Shown in pieces: positions 18,885 through 28,093 of a stretch of 64,000 bases of DNA. A program made the position numbers and the translations under genes. Numbering within the stretch: the first letter of the stretch is position 1; every line of letters starts with the position of its first letter. Origin of the DNA: Lachnospiraceae bacterium (GTDB taxonomy: Bacteria > Bacillota > Clostridia > Lachnospirales > Lachnospiraceae); assembly GCA_015057555.1 (NCBI GenBank), contig SVEC01000002.1, positions 62,001 through 126,000 on the forward strand. Reading direction: 5' to 3'. Under the pieces are notes generated by a model that did no database searches, was not told where the DNA came from, and saw nothing but the letters and a program-made list of their open reading frames with translations.

Positions 18885-19907
18885 TTAAGCTAACTCAGCG
18901 AAGTACTTAATAGTTCTAACCATCTGGCTAGTGTATGAGTTCTCGTTATCATACCATGAAACAACCTGTACCTCATAAAGGTCATCAGCGATTGGAGCTA
19001 CCATAGTCTGAGTAGCATCGAATAATGAACCAAATCTCATACCAACTACATCTGAAGATACGATCTCCTCCTCAGTGTAACCAAATGACTCTGAAGCAGC
19101 AGCCTTCATAGCAGCATTGATGCCATCCTTAGTTACGTTAGCACCCTTAACAACAGCTGTAAGGATTGTAGTTGAACCAGTTGGAACTGGAACTCTCTGT
19201 GCAGAACCGATAAGCTTTCCATTTAACTCTGGGATAACAAGACCGATTGCCTTAGCAGCACCAGTTGAGTTAGGAACGATATTAACTGCAGCAGCTCTTG
19301 CTCTTCTAAGGTCACCCTTTCTGTGTGGACCATCAAGAACCATCTGATCACCAGTGTAAGCATGGATAGTTGCCATGATACCTGACTGAATTGGAGCGTA
19401 ATCATTAAGAGCCTTAGCCATAGGAGCTAAACAGTTAGTTGTACATGAAGCAGCTGAGATGATTGTATCCTCTGCCTTTAATGTATTCTCGTTAACGCTG
19501 TATACGATAGTTGGAAGGTCATTTCCAGCTGGAGCTGAAATAACTACCTTCTTAGCACCTGCATCGATGTGAGCCTGTGACTTAGCCTTTGATACATAGA
19601 AACCAGTACACTCAAGTACTACGTCTACGTCAAGCTCGCCCCATGGAAGCTCAGCTGCATTAGCCATTGCATAAATCTTTAAAGTCTTGCCACAAACTGT
19701 GATTGTACCAGCCTCATCATCAGCGCTAACCTGATCAGCGTACTGATACTTACCCTGTGATGAATCATACTTTAATAAGTGTGCAAGCATTGAAGGCTTA
19801 GTTAAGTCATTGATTGCTACAACCTCATAACCTTCAGCATCAAACATCTGTCTGAATGCAAGACGACCGATACGTCCAAAACCATTAATTGCTACTTTTA
19901 CTGCCAT
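18885..19907 (-). CDS. gap: Glyceraldehyde-3-phosphate dehydrogenase, type I
   Basis: It oxidises glyceraldehyde-3-phosphate to 1,3-bisphosphoglycerate with NAD. The 340 residues show the Rossmann motif [13 protein letters not shown] at the N-terminus, the catalytic Cys in [13 protein letters not shown], the partner His in TIHAYTGDQ and the C-terminal [12 protein letters not shown]. Asp after VVAIND points to NAD preference. AGGAGG precedes the ATG. It is first of the glycolytic group, from a good promoter with a long 5' leader that contains a small hairpin (19951-19969). Confidence 0.97.
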   Translation of the reverse strand: MAVKVAINGFGRIGRLAFRQMFDAEGYEVVAINDLTKPSMLAHLLKYDSSQGKYQYADQVSADDEAGTITVCGKTLKIYAMANAAELPWGELDVDVVLECTGFYVSKAKSQAHIDAGAKKVVISAPAGNDLPTIVYSVNENTLKAEDTIISAASCTTNCLAPMAKALNDYAPIQSGIMATIHAYTGDQMVLDGPHRKGDLRRARAAAVNIVPNSTGAAKAIGLVIPELNGKLIGSAQRVPVPTGSTTILTAVVKGANVTKDGINAAMKAAASESFGYTEEEIVSSDVVGMRFGSLFDATQTMVAPIADDLYEVQVVSWYDNENSYTSQMVRTIKYFAELA

Positions 19908-19996
19908 TTTTTATTCCTCCTAAGTCTTGAAATAAATTATAATTTATAAATACTGCTTGGCACGCAGTAATTAAGCTGTGATAAATTCACAAGGAC

Positions 19997-20025
19997 ATTC
20001 TACCCTTTTCAAGAATAAAATTCAA
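19997..20025 (-). promoter_or_regulatory. Predicted promoter of gap
   Basis: On the minus strand TTGAAT (20025-20020), a 17-base spacer, then TAGAAT (20002-19997). Transcription would start about 85 bases before the gap ATG. The leader contains an inverted repeat, TACTGC ... GCAGTA (19951-19969). Confidence 0.6.
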
Positions 20026-20074
20026 GTGGTATTTACTAATTTTTGGTTTAATTTTTATTTACACTTAATCTATA

Positions 20075-20103
20075 TTGAATTTTGCCCAATAAAATTATAA
20101 AAT
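20075..20103 (+). promoter_or_regulatory. Predicted promoter of the PHP phosphatase gene
   Basis: TTGAAT (20075-20080), a 17-base spacer, TAAAAT (20098-20103). It diverges from the gap promoter in the same intergenic region. Confidence 0.5.
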
Positions 20104-20148
20104 ATAACAGAAATTTGTAATAATTCACTTTACTTGGAGGTATGGATA

Positions 20149-20973
20149 ATGATTTTTCCAGATTACCACATTCACAGTTCATTTTCTGAGGACTGTGATA
20201 CAGATATTAAGGATATAATTTTATCTGCAAAATCTAAGGGTGTAAGTTCCATATGTATAACTGATCATTATGATATGGACTTTCCTATTCTAAAGGAGGA
20301 TCCAATAATTAAATTTGATTTAGATATACAAAGCTATATAAACACTCTCATTGCTTTAAAAGATAACCTATCTCCCGATTTTGATCTTAGAATTGGAATC
20401 GAACTTGGTACTATGCCTAGTACGCTAGTAAAGCTTACGGACTTTGTGAAGAATAATCCTTATTTTGATTTTATTATCGCCAGCACTCATATCGTAGACA
20501 ACATGGACCCTTACTATCCTTCCTTTTATGAAGGTCGCAGCATAAAGGATGCCTATAGAAGATATTTTGAGGACGAGCTATATGCAGTAACAAATTTTGA
20601 TTCCTATGATGTATACGGTCACCTAGACTACATCTTAAGATATGGTCGTGACCCAAAGAATCCATTTGAACCTAAGGATTTTATGGAAATATTTGAGGAA
20701 ATATTTAAGCAAATTATATCTAAGGGAAAAGGTATAGAAATTAATACTGGCGGATTGTATAAGGGGTTAAATAATACTCATCCTTGCAAGGAATACCTTA
20801 AGCTATACAAGGAACTTGGCGGTGAAATCATCACCGTAGGCTCAGATGCTCACACAACGGATAAGGTTGGATACGGATTTGATGTAGCCAAAGACCTATT
20901 ACTAGATTGCGGTTTCAACTACTACTGTACCTTTAAAAACAGAAAGGCTACTTACAACAAAATATATGTATAA
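20149..20973 (+). CDS. PHP-domain phosphoesterase, histidinol-phosphatase-like
   Basis: The PHP family includes HisK-type histidinol phosphatases that act in histidine synthesis. The 274 residues start at the ATG at 20149. A TTG 15 bases upstream overlaps the GGAGG ribosome binding site (20136-20140) and is rejected. Metal-binding motifs are DYHIHSSFSED at the N-terminus, CITDHYD near residue 43, ASTHIVD, DVYGHLDYI and GSDAHTTDKVGYGF near the C-terminus. The length fits HisK. No other his gene is nearby, so a different phosphomonoester substrate is possible. The stop codon lies within a perfect TATAAT (20969-20974). Confidence 0.82.
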   Translation: MIFPDYHIHSSFSEDCDTDIKDIILSAKSKGVSSICITDHYDMDFPILKEDPIIKFDLDIQSYINTLIALKDNLSPDFDLRIGIELGTMPSTLVKLTDFVKNNPYFDFIIASTHIVDNMDPYYPSFYEGRSIKDAYRRYFEDELYAVTNFDSYDVYGHLDYILRYGRDPKNPFEPKDFMEIFEEIFKQIISKGKGIEINTGGLYKGLNNTHPCKEYLKLYKELGGEIITVGSDAHTTDKVGYGFDVAKDLLLDCGFNYYCTFKNRKATYNKIYV

Positions 20974-20998
20974 TGATCTATACATTACAAAACAAACA

Positions 20999-21124
20999 AG
21001 AAGGATGTGCGCTATAACCTATCAACCGGGCGCGACAGGGTAAAGCGGAGCCGACCGTATTAAGTGTCGGCGAAGCTTTATCCCTAGGCAGACCGGGATG
21101 GTATGTAAATTCGCACATCCTTCT
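20999..21124 (+). ncRNA. Candidate structured small RNA (unassigned)
   Basis: About 126 nt fold into one continuous multi-helix structure. P1 is 12 bp (21000-21011 with 21112-21123). P2 is a 9-bp bulged helix (21013-21023 with 21097-21105). P3 pairs 21037-21046 with 21075-21085 with one bulge. A GGA/GAA internal loop (21047-21049, 21072-21074) follows. P4 is 6 bp (21050-21055 with 21066-21071) with a 10-base loop. The purine-rich GGA/GAA loop could form tandem sheared G-A pairs only on the plus-strand transcript, and P2 gains a G-U pair there, so I prefer plus. The GC content is much higher than the flanks. It lies between two convergent genes, behind a TATAAT at 20969-20974. I cannot assign a known RNA family; raiA-type, riboswitch or mobile-element origins are not excluded. 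Confidence 0.6.
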
Positions 21125-21141
21125 CAATTTGATATTTTATT

Positions 21142-21579
21142 TTAATATTCCTCTTCTTCCTCATGCTCACTGATATCAGACTTTGGCTTCTCCAATCCCT
21201 CAATCTTGATACCGTTCTTCTCTGCATAATCCCAGAGAGCTGCGTGAATAGCCTCCTCTGCTAGAAGGGAGCAATGTACCTTAACAGGTGGAAGTCCATC
21301 AAGAGCCTCCATAACAGCCTTATTTGTAACCTGAAGCGCTTCGTAAATAGTCTTTCCCTTAACAAGTTCTGTAGCCATACTGCTGGTTGCAACAGCAGCA
21401 CCACAGCCAAAAGTCTTAAACTTTACATCCTGAATAACCTGATTCTCATCTATATCAAAATAAATTCTCATGATATCGCCACATTTTGCATTACCTACTG
21501 TACCTACACCACTGGCATTCTCTATCTCTCCTACATTTCTAGGATTTTGAAAATGATCCATTACCTTTTCACTATACAT
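21142..21579 (-). CDS. iscU: Iron-sulfur cluster scaffold protein, IscU/NifU-like
   Basis: This scaffold assembles Fe-S clusters from sulfide delivered by the cysteine desulfurase. The 145 residues carry the three cluster Cys: Cys33 in NAKCGD (with Asp35), Cys59 in TFGCGAA and Cys103 in VHCSLLAEEA. After the usual fold the C-terminus is unusually acidic (EHEEEEEY). It is in the clostridial form paired directly with nifS. The ribosome binding site is AGGAGGA. The 3' end faces the candidate structured RNA. Confidence 0.94.
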   Translation of the reverse strand: MYSEKVMDHFQNPRNVGEIENASGVGTVGNAKCGDIMRIYFDIDENQVIQDVKFKTFGCGAAVATSSMATELVKGKTIYEALQVTNKAVMEALDGLPPVKVHCSLLAEEAIHAALWDYAEKNGIKIEGLEKPKSDISEHEEEEEY

Positions 21580-21613
21580 ATCTATCTTCCTCCTAAATTT
21601 ACATTTATATCAC

Positions 21614-22798
21614 TTATCTTTTATTTGACTTCATAAAATCCTCGTAAAGTGGGGACATATCTCTAAGTCTTTGTACAATTTCCTTAAGCTTTTCTATTAC
21701 ATAATCAATCTCTTCCTTGGTATTTTCTTCTCCAAGAGTTAGTCTGAGTGAACCATGAGCTATCTCATGTGGCAAGCCAATTCCAAGAAGTACATGGGAT
21801 GGGTCCAACGAACCTGATGTACAAGCAGAACCACTTGAGCCACAGATACCTGCCATATCAAGCATTATAAGAAGGGACTCTCCCTCTATAAACTGGAAGC
21901 TGAAGTTTGCATTATTCGGCAATCTTTTAAGTCTGTCTCCATTTAATCTTGTATATGGTATCTCAGCTAAAACTCTGTCAATCAAGTAATCTCTAAGTAA
22001 GGTTTCCTTAGAGGTTCTATCCTGCATAGTGCTTATAGCAAGCTCTACAGCCTTACCAAGCCCAACAATACCAGGTACATTCTCGGTTCCTGCACGTCTT
22101 GCTCTCTCCTGACCTCCACCATGGATAAGATTCCTAATTTTAATACCCTTTCTAATGTACAAGAATCCTATTCCCTTAGGTCCATTTAGCTTATGTCCAC
22201 TGGCGCTAAGCATATCAATATTTAGCTCATTCACATCTATAGGAAGCTGACCGTAGGCCTGAACTGCGTCTGTATGGAATAATACGCCGTGAGCTCTTGC
22301 AATCTCACCGATTTCCTTTATAGGTTGGATAGTACCTATCTCATTATTTGCAAACATAACAGAGATAAGAATTGTATCTGTTCTAATAGCCTTTTTAAGC
22401 TCATCTAGCTTAATTATACCATTCTCATCCACTCCAACATAAGTAACCTCATAGCCTTCCTTCTCCAAAAATTCGCAGGTATGAAGAATTGCATGATGCT
22501 CTATAGAGCTTGTAATTATATGTTTTCCCTTTGTCTTATATACTCTGGCAGTTTCCTTAAGTGCCCAGTTATCAGACTCAGAACCACCTGCTGTAAAATA
22601 TATATCCCTTGTATCTGCATTTAAGGACTTTGCTATAATCTCTCTGGCATTAGCAATTGCCTCCTTGCCACTATTTGAAAAACCATATACGCTTGATGGA
22701 TTTCCGAAGCTTTCTGTAAAATATGGAAGCATAGCCTCAACAACCTCTGGTCTAGTTGAGGTAGTTGCAGCATGGTCCAAATATATTAATCTATCCAT
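21614..22798 (-). CDS. nifS: Cysteine desulfurase
   Basis: A PLP enzyme that removes sulfur from cysteine and passes it as persulfide to the scaffold. The 394 residues have [13 protein letters not shown] at the N-terminus, the PLP region TSSIEHHA, the Schiff-base Lys in [12 protein letters not shown], and the mobile catalytic Cys in [17 protein letters not shown]. The spacing fits the NifS/IscS group. It heads a two-gene unit with iscU (34-base gap). A consensus TTGACA promoter with an adjacent palindrome suggests iron-sulfur-responsive control, though no Rrf2-family gene is present here. Confidence 0.95.
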   Translation of the reverse strand: MDRLIYLDHAATTSTRPEVVEAMLPYFTESFGNPSSVYGFSNSGKEAIANAREIIAKSLNADTRDIYFTAGGSESDNWALKETARVYKTKGKHIITSSIEHHAILHTCEFLEKEGYEVTYVGVDENGIIKLDELKKAIRTDTILISVMFANNEIGTIQPIKEIGEIARAHGVLFHTDAVQAYGQLPIDVNELNIDMLSASGHKLNGPKGIGFLYIRKGIKIRNLIHGGGQERARRAGTENVPGIVGLGKAVELAISTMQDRTSKETLLRDYLIDRVLAEIPYTRLNGDRLKRLPNNANFSFQFIEGESLLIMLDMAGICGSSGSACTSGSLDPSHVLLGIGLPHEIAHGSLRLTLGEENTKEEIDYVIEKLKEIVQRLRDMSPLYEDFMKSNKR

Positions 22799-22830
22799 AA
22801 TTATAACTCCTTTATTATATTAAACTACTT

Positions 22831-22869
22831 AACTTTAGTTACCTTAACACTATGATTTTTCAATGTCAA
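22831..22869 (-). promoter_or_regulatory. Promoter of nifS-iscU with possible operator
   Basis: On the minus strand a perfect TTGACA (22869-22864), a 17-base spacer and TAAGGT (22846-22841). Next to the -10 box is the palindrome core AACTAAAGTT (22840-22831), with weaker symmetry outside it. Its position over the start site would suit an Rrf2/IscR-type repressor; that is inference. Confidence 0.55.
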
Positions 22870-22969
22870 CGGTCCTATACCCACATTTTTCCTTAATGAA
22901 AAATATTATCAGTAATACTCCATAATTTTCTATAATATAATGATTATAAGCAATTATGGGAGTAATAAC

Positions 22970-24289
22970 TTGTCAAAAAATGTTATCATCAAAGGAACTC
23001 TAATACTAACCATCGCCGGTATTCTCACTAAGCTTCTGGGGTTTTATAATAGAATATTCTTAACAAGGATTATTGGTGTTAAGGAACTGGGTATTTATCA
23101 ATTAATTTTCCCCATTTTTATTCTTTCAATATCCTTTTGCTGTCAGGGAATTTCAACGGCAATAACTAAGCATGTTTCTTATCATCTAGGAAAGGGTAAT
23201 AAAGGAAATTCTTTATATATTTTCAAATATGGACTTTGTATTTCCTTATCACTTAGCATAATAGCAATGCTGCTAATATATAGTTTATCCACTCCAATCA
23301 GTATACATATACTCAAAAATTCAGATTGCGGAAGACTTCTAAGAATCATTTGTGTTGCTCTTCCCTTCGTAGCTATAAAAAGCTGTATTAATTCATACTT
23401 TATAGGTAGCGATAGGCCTGATATCCTTGGTATATCACATTTTATGGAACAGCTTATAAGAATCGTTACTGCATATATTCTAGCTTATGCAGTCTCAAAC
23501 CCAACCTTTGACTCAAGGTTAGCAACCTTATCTGTAGTATCAGGGGAAATATTCTCTGGTATTCTTGCTGTAATACTTATATGGAAATCAGGTAAGGGAA
23601 TTCAATCTTCCAGCAAGCTAAACAAGGTTAACATAATTTCATTTATACAGGATGTTATTCCTATAACAACAAATAACCTTATATTTACTCTTTTCGCATC
23701 CTTTGAAGCCATAATTTTGCCGGCAATGTTATATAAATTCTATGCTGATAGTAATACTTCTATGGAGCTATATGGTATGGTTACAGGAATCGTTATACCA
23801 TTTTTATTATTTCCTGCTACGATTACAACCTCTCTTTCAACTATGCTTTTACCTGCCATATCAAATGCAAAAGCCCATAATAACAAAAAGAAGATAAAAA
23901 AAGCAATTATAAGCTGTTGTAGCTTTAGTATATTCTTAGGTCTGATTGCATTTGCAGGCTATAGTATACTTGGTGAATGGGCCTGCGAATTTGCATTTAA
24001 AAGCAAAAATGCCGGAGTTTTACTTAATAGGATGAGTTTCCTGTGCCCTTTCATTTATGTAAATGGAATACTATCAACTATTTTAAATGGCTTAGACAAG
24101 GCATTTAATAATCTTTTCATCAATATCTTAGGATTAATTATAAGAATATTATTTACATATATACTTGTTCCAGTATATGGAATTAATGCATACGTTTTGG
24201 GTATGTTTTTAAGCTATCTACTAATGATATGTCTCATGCTTATCGGAATTAGGTCTACTGTCTCAAAGGATTCCTTACAAGCATCCTAA
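22970..24289 (+). CDS. SpoVB/MurJ-like polysaccharide or lipid flippase
   Basis: The MOP superfamily moves lipid-linked sugars across the membrane. The 439-residue protein has about 12-14 hydrophobic helices. The N-terminal pattern SKNVIIKGTLILTIAGILTKLLGFYNRIFLTRIIG matches the SpoVB group in general shape. I chose the TTG at 22970, which is preceded by GGGAG 7 bases upstream. The ATG at 22940 overlaps the predicted transcription start just after a TATAAT at 22931-22936, so it is unlikely to be translated. A role in cell-wall or exopolysaccharide export is plausible; sporulation cannot be inferred from this gene alone. Confidence 0.82.
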   Translation: MSKNVIIKGTLILTIAGILTKLLGFYNRIFLTRIIGVKELGIYQLIFPIFILSISFCCQGISTAITKHVSYHLGKGNKGNSLYIFKYGLCISLSLSIIAMLLIYSLSTPISIHILKNSDCGRLLRIICVALPFVAIKSCINSYFIGSDRPDILGISHFMEQLIRIVTAYILAYAVSNPTFDSRLATLSVVSGEIFSGILAVILIWKSGKGIQSSSKLNKVNIISFIQDVIPITTNNLIFTLFASFEAIILPAMLYKFYADSNTSMELYGMVTGIVIPFLLFPATITTSLSTMLLPAISNAKAHNNKKKIKKAIISCCSFSIFLGLIAFAGYSILGEWACEFAFKSKNAGVLLNRMSFLCPFIYVNGILSTILNGLDKAFNNLFINILGLIIRILFTYILVPVYGINAYVLGMFLSYLLMICLMLIGIRSTVSKDSLQAS

Positions 24290-24323
24290 TTAACCACGTG
24301 ATTAATATCACATCAAATAATTA

Positions 24324-24353
24324 AAGCCTTGAAGCTTATATGCTTCAAGGCTT
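24324..24353. terminator. Bidirectional hairpin terminator between flippase and metA genes
   Basis: A perfect 12-bp stem (24324-24335 with 24342-24353) with a 6-base loop between convergent genes. The T tracts on both sides are short, so efficiency is uncertain. Confidence 0.7.
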
Positions 24354-24367
24354 ATAATCTTTAAACA

Positions 24368-25273
24368 CTATAGTTCATAAGGTGTTACCTGATATACGTA
24401 ATAATTCAACCAGTTGCTATATAGCGTATTGGCATGACATCTCCAGCTTTTAACCGGCTTGTTATCCGGATTATTGTCTGGATAGTAATTAACGGGTATC
24501 TCAGGGTTAATACCCTTACCCAAATCTCTCTTGTATTCCTGATCAAGAGTAACTGTATCATACTCAGGGTGGCCTGTAACAAATATATTCTTACCCTCAT
24601 CTCCAATAATCAGATAAGGTCCTGTAATCTTAGATTCTGACACTATCTCAAGTCTAGGGTTAGCAACTATCATATCTTTATCCACACCTGTGTATCTTGA
24701 CTGTGGTACATAGAAGGTATCATCAAAGCCACGAACAAGAGGCGTTTTTTTATGTAAAGGATAATGCTCGTATACACCTGAGAACTTCTTGCCTATAGGA
24801 ACTTTCTTCACTCCATATCTGTAGTAAAGACCTGCCTGTGCTCCCCAGCAAATATGTAAGGTTGAGGTTACATTTGCCTCAGACCAATCCATAATCTCTG
24901 TAAGCTCCTTCCAGTATTCAACATCCTCGAATTCCATAGTCTCTACAGGCGCTCCTGTAATGATAAGACCGTCCCATTTTCTACGTTTCACCTTGTCAAA
25001 GGTAGTATAAAATCTAGCGAGATGATCCTTGTCAGTGTTCTTAGACTCATAGGACACGGTTCTAATAAAGCTAATATTTACCTGCAAAGGAGTGTTTGAC
25101 AAGCTTCTTAGTAACTGAAGCTCTGTATCCTCCTTAAGAGGCATAAGATTTAGGATAAGAATATCTAGAGGACGTATGTCCTGACTCATAGCTCTATTCT
25201 CATCCATTACAAATATATTTTCTTCTTCTAATATCTTCTTAACCGGTAAATCGTTGTCTATCTTTATTGGCAT
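24368..25273 (-). CDS. metA: Homoserine O-acyltransferase, predicted acetyl-CoA specific
   Basis: MetA acylates homoserine at the first committed step of methionine synthesis. The 301 residues include the nucleophile Cys142 in HICWGAQAG, the catalytic His in VTGHPEYD and the Glu that follows it. Residue 111 is Glu (TGAPVET). In characterised MetA proteins Glu at 111 favours acetyl-CoA and Gly favours succinyl-CoA, so I predict O-acetylhomoserine as product. The leader between ligA and metA (25274-25371) is too short for a full S-box or T-box. It contains only an 8-bp hairpin (25327-25334 with 25358-25365). Confidence 0.94.
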   Translation of the reverse strand: MPIKIDNDLPVKKILEEENIFVMDENRAMSQDIRPLDILILNLMPLKEDTELQLLRSLSNTPLQVNISFIRTVSYESKNTDKDHLARFYTTFDKVKRRKWDGLIITGAPVETMEFEDVEYWKELTEIMDWSEANVTSTLHICWGAQAGLYYRYGVKKVPIGKKFSGVYEHYPLHKKTPLVRGFDDTFYVPQSRYTGVDKDMIVANPRLEIVSESKITGPYLIIGDEGKNIFVTGHPEYDTVTLDQEYKRDLGKGINPEIPVNYYPDNNPDNKPVKSWRCHANTLYSNWLNYYVYQVTPYEL

Positions 25274-25371
25274 AACATTTCACCTTTCATCTTATTTATT
25301 CAAGACTCTCTAGAAAGCCTCAGCGTCGGATTCCAGCAGCTTACTTTCATACTATATGGAATCCGTACACA

Positions 25372-27315
25372 TTATAAATTCAAGAAATCCTCCTCGGAAA
25401 TTATAGGAACCCCAAGAGATTTTGCTTTTTTATTCTTCGATGAGGAGGATGCAACATCATTATTGATAAGATAACTGGTCTTTGCGGAAACACTCCCTGC
25501 AACCTTTCCACCTCTATCTTCTATGAGCTGCTTTAACTCATCACGATTAGCAAAGCTATTCAAAGAGCCGGTAATTACAAAGGTCTTACCCTCCAAATCC
25601 TGCTCCATATTTTTTTCTTCTTTAATAAAAGTTAACTCTTTTAATAGCTCTCTTAATACTCTTATATTATTACTATCCTTAAAATATGCTACTATATTTT
25701 CTGCAATAACCTGACCAATCCCCTCTATCTGTGCAAATTCATCAGTTTCTGCAGATATTATTTCCTCTATATCATAGTCAAAATGCTTTACTATAAGCTT
25801 AGCTGTAGCATGACCAACATTAAGAATTCCAAGACCATGAATTAATCTAACTAGGTCCGTATTTCTAGATTGGTCTATAGCCTTAATCATATTATCGTAG
25901 GATTTTATACCAAAGCCATCTAGGTTAACTATATCCTCCTTATATCTATCTAAACGATACAAATCATATAGATCTACAAGATAACCTAAATCAATAAACT
26001 TGGCTAAAGTCGCCTCACTAAGACCATCAATATTCATTGCATTTCTAGATACAAAATGCGAGAATAACTTAATGGACTTGGCCGGACAATCCTGATTTGG
26101 ACAGTAAAGTGTCTCTATATCATTCTCATTTTGCAAAATAGTCACTCCACCACAGGCAGGACAGGTACAAGGAATTTCTAAGCTTCCACTCTTAGTAAGA
26201 TTCTCACTAATCTGAGGAATTATCATATTTGCTTTATAAACCTTGATAGTATCGCCTATTCCAAGCTGAAGCTGCTTACATATACTTACGTTATGAATAC
26301 TAGCTCTAGATACCATAGTTCCTTCAAGAGAAACTGAATCAAATATCGCTACTGGATTAATAAGTCCTGTTCTTGATGGACTCCATTCCACCTGACGAAG
26401 AATGGTTTCCGCCTCCTCATCAGCCCATTTAAAGGCTATAGCGTTTCTAGGGAACTTTGCAGTTCTACCAAGACTTCTACCATATGCTATATCATCAAAG
26501 GAAAGAACTAATCCATCTGACGGAAAATCATTAGTACTAATCTTATCAGCAAAGGCTTTAACTGCATCCGCTACGGTGCTTGCATCACAATCCATATGCT
26601 CTACAACCTCAAACCCAAGTCCACTTAAAAATTCAAACTTGGAATTAAGGCTTGCATCAATCCTTTCATCACCACAATCAAGCATATTGAAAGCAAAAAA
26701 GCTAACATTTCTGTTGGCTGTAATTTCATTATTTAGTTGTCTAACTGTGCCACTGCAAAGATTTCTTGGATTCTTATATTTTGACTCTGCATCAATTATG
26801 GTTGCGTTGATTCTTTCAAACTCAGTGTAGGTAATAACCGCTTCTCCCCTAATAGTAAGCTGGCCTTTATAAGCTATACCTCTTGGAAGATTTGCAAATA
26901 CCTTTGCATTATTAGTAATTACCTCTCCTATTTCACCATTGCCTCTAGTAACTGCCTTAACCAGTTCGCCATCAACATAGGTAAGAACAACTGTGAGACC
27001 ATCCATCTTCCAAGATAGAACACCCTTCTTATCCTTAAGCCAATCCTTTAAAGCATCCACATCCTTTGTCTTATCTAGGGAAAGCATAGGTGATGGATGT
27101 GCTTCCTTTGGAAGCTCACTTATAACCTCATAGCCTACCTTTACAGTAGGACTATTAGACAAAATAAGACCTGTTTCCTTCTCCAAGGAAACAAGCTCAT
27201 CATACAAAGTATCATACTGAAAATTGCTCATAATCTCAGTATCCTGCTGATAATATGCTTTTGAGGCTTCATTAAGAAGCCTCACTAATTCTTTGATTCT
27301 ACTGGTTTTATCCAC
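25372..27315 (-). CDS. ligA: NAD-dependent DNA ligase
   Basis: LigA seals nicks during replication and repair using NAD. In its 647 residues I see the Ia domain (1-70), adenylation domain with Lys103 in WKMDGL, an OB fold, a four-Cys zinc finger (CTCPACGG ... LYCPNQDCPAK), helix-hairpin-helix repeats (about 440-570) and a BRCT domain (about 575-647). It is slightly shorter than the usual 660-680. The start is GTG at 27315, directly after the rluF stop, with GAGGAGG about 8 bases upstream inside rluF. Confidence 0.95.
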   Translation of the reverse strand: MDKTSRIKELVRLLNEASKAYYQQDTEIMSNFQYDTLYDELVSLEKETGLILSNSPTVKVGYEVISELPKEAHPSPMLSLDKTKDVDALKDWLKDKKGVLSWKMDGLTVVLTYVDGELVKAVTRGNGEIGEVITNNAKVFANLPRGIAYKGQLTIRGEAVITYTEFERINATIIDAESKYKNPRNLCSGTVRQLNNEITANRNVSFFAFNMLDCGDERIDASLNSKFEFLSGLGFEVVEHMDCDASTVADAVKAFADKISTNDFPSDGLVLSFDDIAYGRSLGRTAKFPRNAIAFKWADEEAETILRQVEWSPSRTGLINPVAIFDSVSLEGTMVSRASIHNVSICKQLQLGIGDTIKVYKANMIIPQISENLTKSGSLEIPCTCPACGGVTILQNENDIETLYCPNQDCPAKSIKLFSHFVSRNAMNIDGLSEATLAKFIDLGYLVDLYDLYRLDRYKEDIVNLDGFGIKSYDNMIKAIDQSRNTDLVRLIHGLGILNVGHATAKLIVKHFDYDIEEIISAETDEFAQIEGIGQVIAENIVAYFKDSNNIRVLRELLKELTFIKEEKNMEQDLEGKTFVITGSLNSFANRDELKQLIEDRGGKVAGSVSAKTSYLINNDVASSSSKNKKAKSLGVPIISEEDFLNL

Positions 27316-28038
27316 TTAGCCTTCCTCCTCAGTCTGAGTTGAAACAAGCTTTCTAAGTTTAGCTTCTTCTGCAGGTGTAAGCTCTCTAAACTGACCAGGC
27401 TTAATACCCTCTAGCTTAACATTTAATACTCTAAATCTCTTTAAATATACAACTCTATAACCAAAATATTCGCACATACGTCTAATCTGACGGTTAAGTC
27501 CTTGTGTAAGAACAATCTTAAAGGTTCTAGCTGCTGTTTTAGTAACCTTACATGGTTTAGTCACAGTATCCAATATAGGAACACCATTTCTAAGACCTTC
27601 TAGGAATTCATCAGTTATATCCATACTAACTCTTACCTGATATTCCTTCTCATGATTATTAACTGACTTTTGAATACTATTTGCCAAATCTCCATCATTA
27701 GTAAGCAATAATAATCCCTGTGAATCCTTATCAAGCCTTCCAACATAGTTTACTCTCTCCGGAAATTCCACATAATTAAATATACTATCCTTATCAGCAT
27801 CCTTGGAAGTACATACCTGTCCTACTGGCTTGTGATAAGCATATATAACAGTATTATCCTTAAGTCTAACTATTCTGTTTTTATATTTAACCTTAGCTTT
27901 TTCAGGAACTCTTGCACCAACACTGGCTACTTCACCATTTATAGTAATTTCTCCATTTTCTATTAGCTTATCAGCCTGTCTTCTAGAACAAATTCCTGCC
28001 TCACTTAAATATTTATTTAGTCTTATTCCATCACTCAT
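27316..28038 (-). CDS. rluF: RsuA/RluF-family pseudouridine synthase
   Basis: The enzyme isomerises a uridine in 23S rRNA (RluF-type) or a related site. The 240 residues have an N-terminal S4 RNA-binding domain (about 4-50, with SEAGICSRRQADKLI) and a catalytic domain whose Asp is in YVGRLDKDSQGLLLL. The GLNRQIRRMCEYFGY motif resembles RluF more than RsuA or RluB, so the symbol is likely but not certain. Directly followed by ligA with no gap, so the two are probably co-translated. Confidence 0.85.
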   Translation of the reverse strand: MSDGIRLNKYLSEAGICSRRQADKLIENGEITINGEVASVGARVPEKAKVKYKNRIVRLKDNTVIYAYHKPVGQVCTSKDADKDSIFNYVEFPERVNYVGRLDKDSQGLLLLTNDGDLANSIQKSVNNHEKEYQVRVSMDITDEFLEGLRNGVPILDTVTKPCKVTKTAARTFKIVLTQGLNRQIRRMCEYFGYRVVYLKRFRVLNVKLEGIKPGQFRELTPAEEAKLRKLVSTQTEEEG

Positions 28039-28093
28039 AATTATTCACTCTCACTTGATTATCTTTGATAAAACAATCCTTCTAGTTACTAAT

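Noticed and set aside
22940-22969. ATG at 22940 as start of the flippase gene
   Set aside because: It lies at or before the predicted transcription start and has no ribosome binding site; the TTG at 22970 has one and fits the family N-terminus.
25274-25371. S-box or T-box riboswitch before metA
   Set aside because: The leader is under 100 nt and has none of the conserved core motifs; only an 8-bp hairpin is seen.
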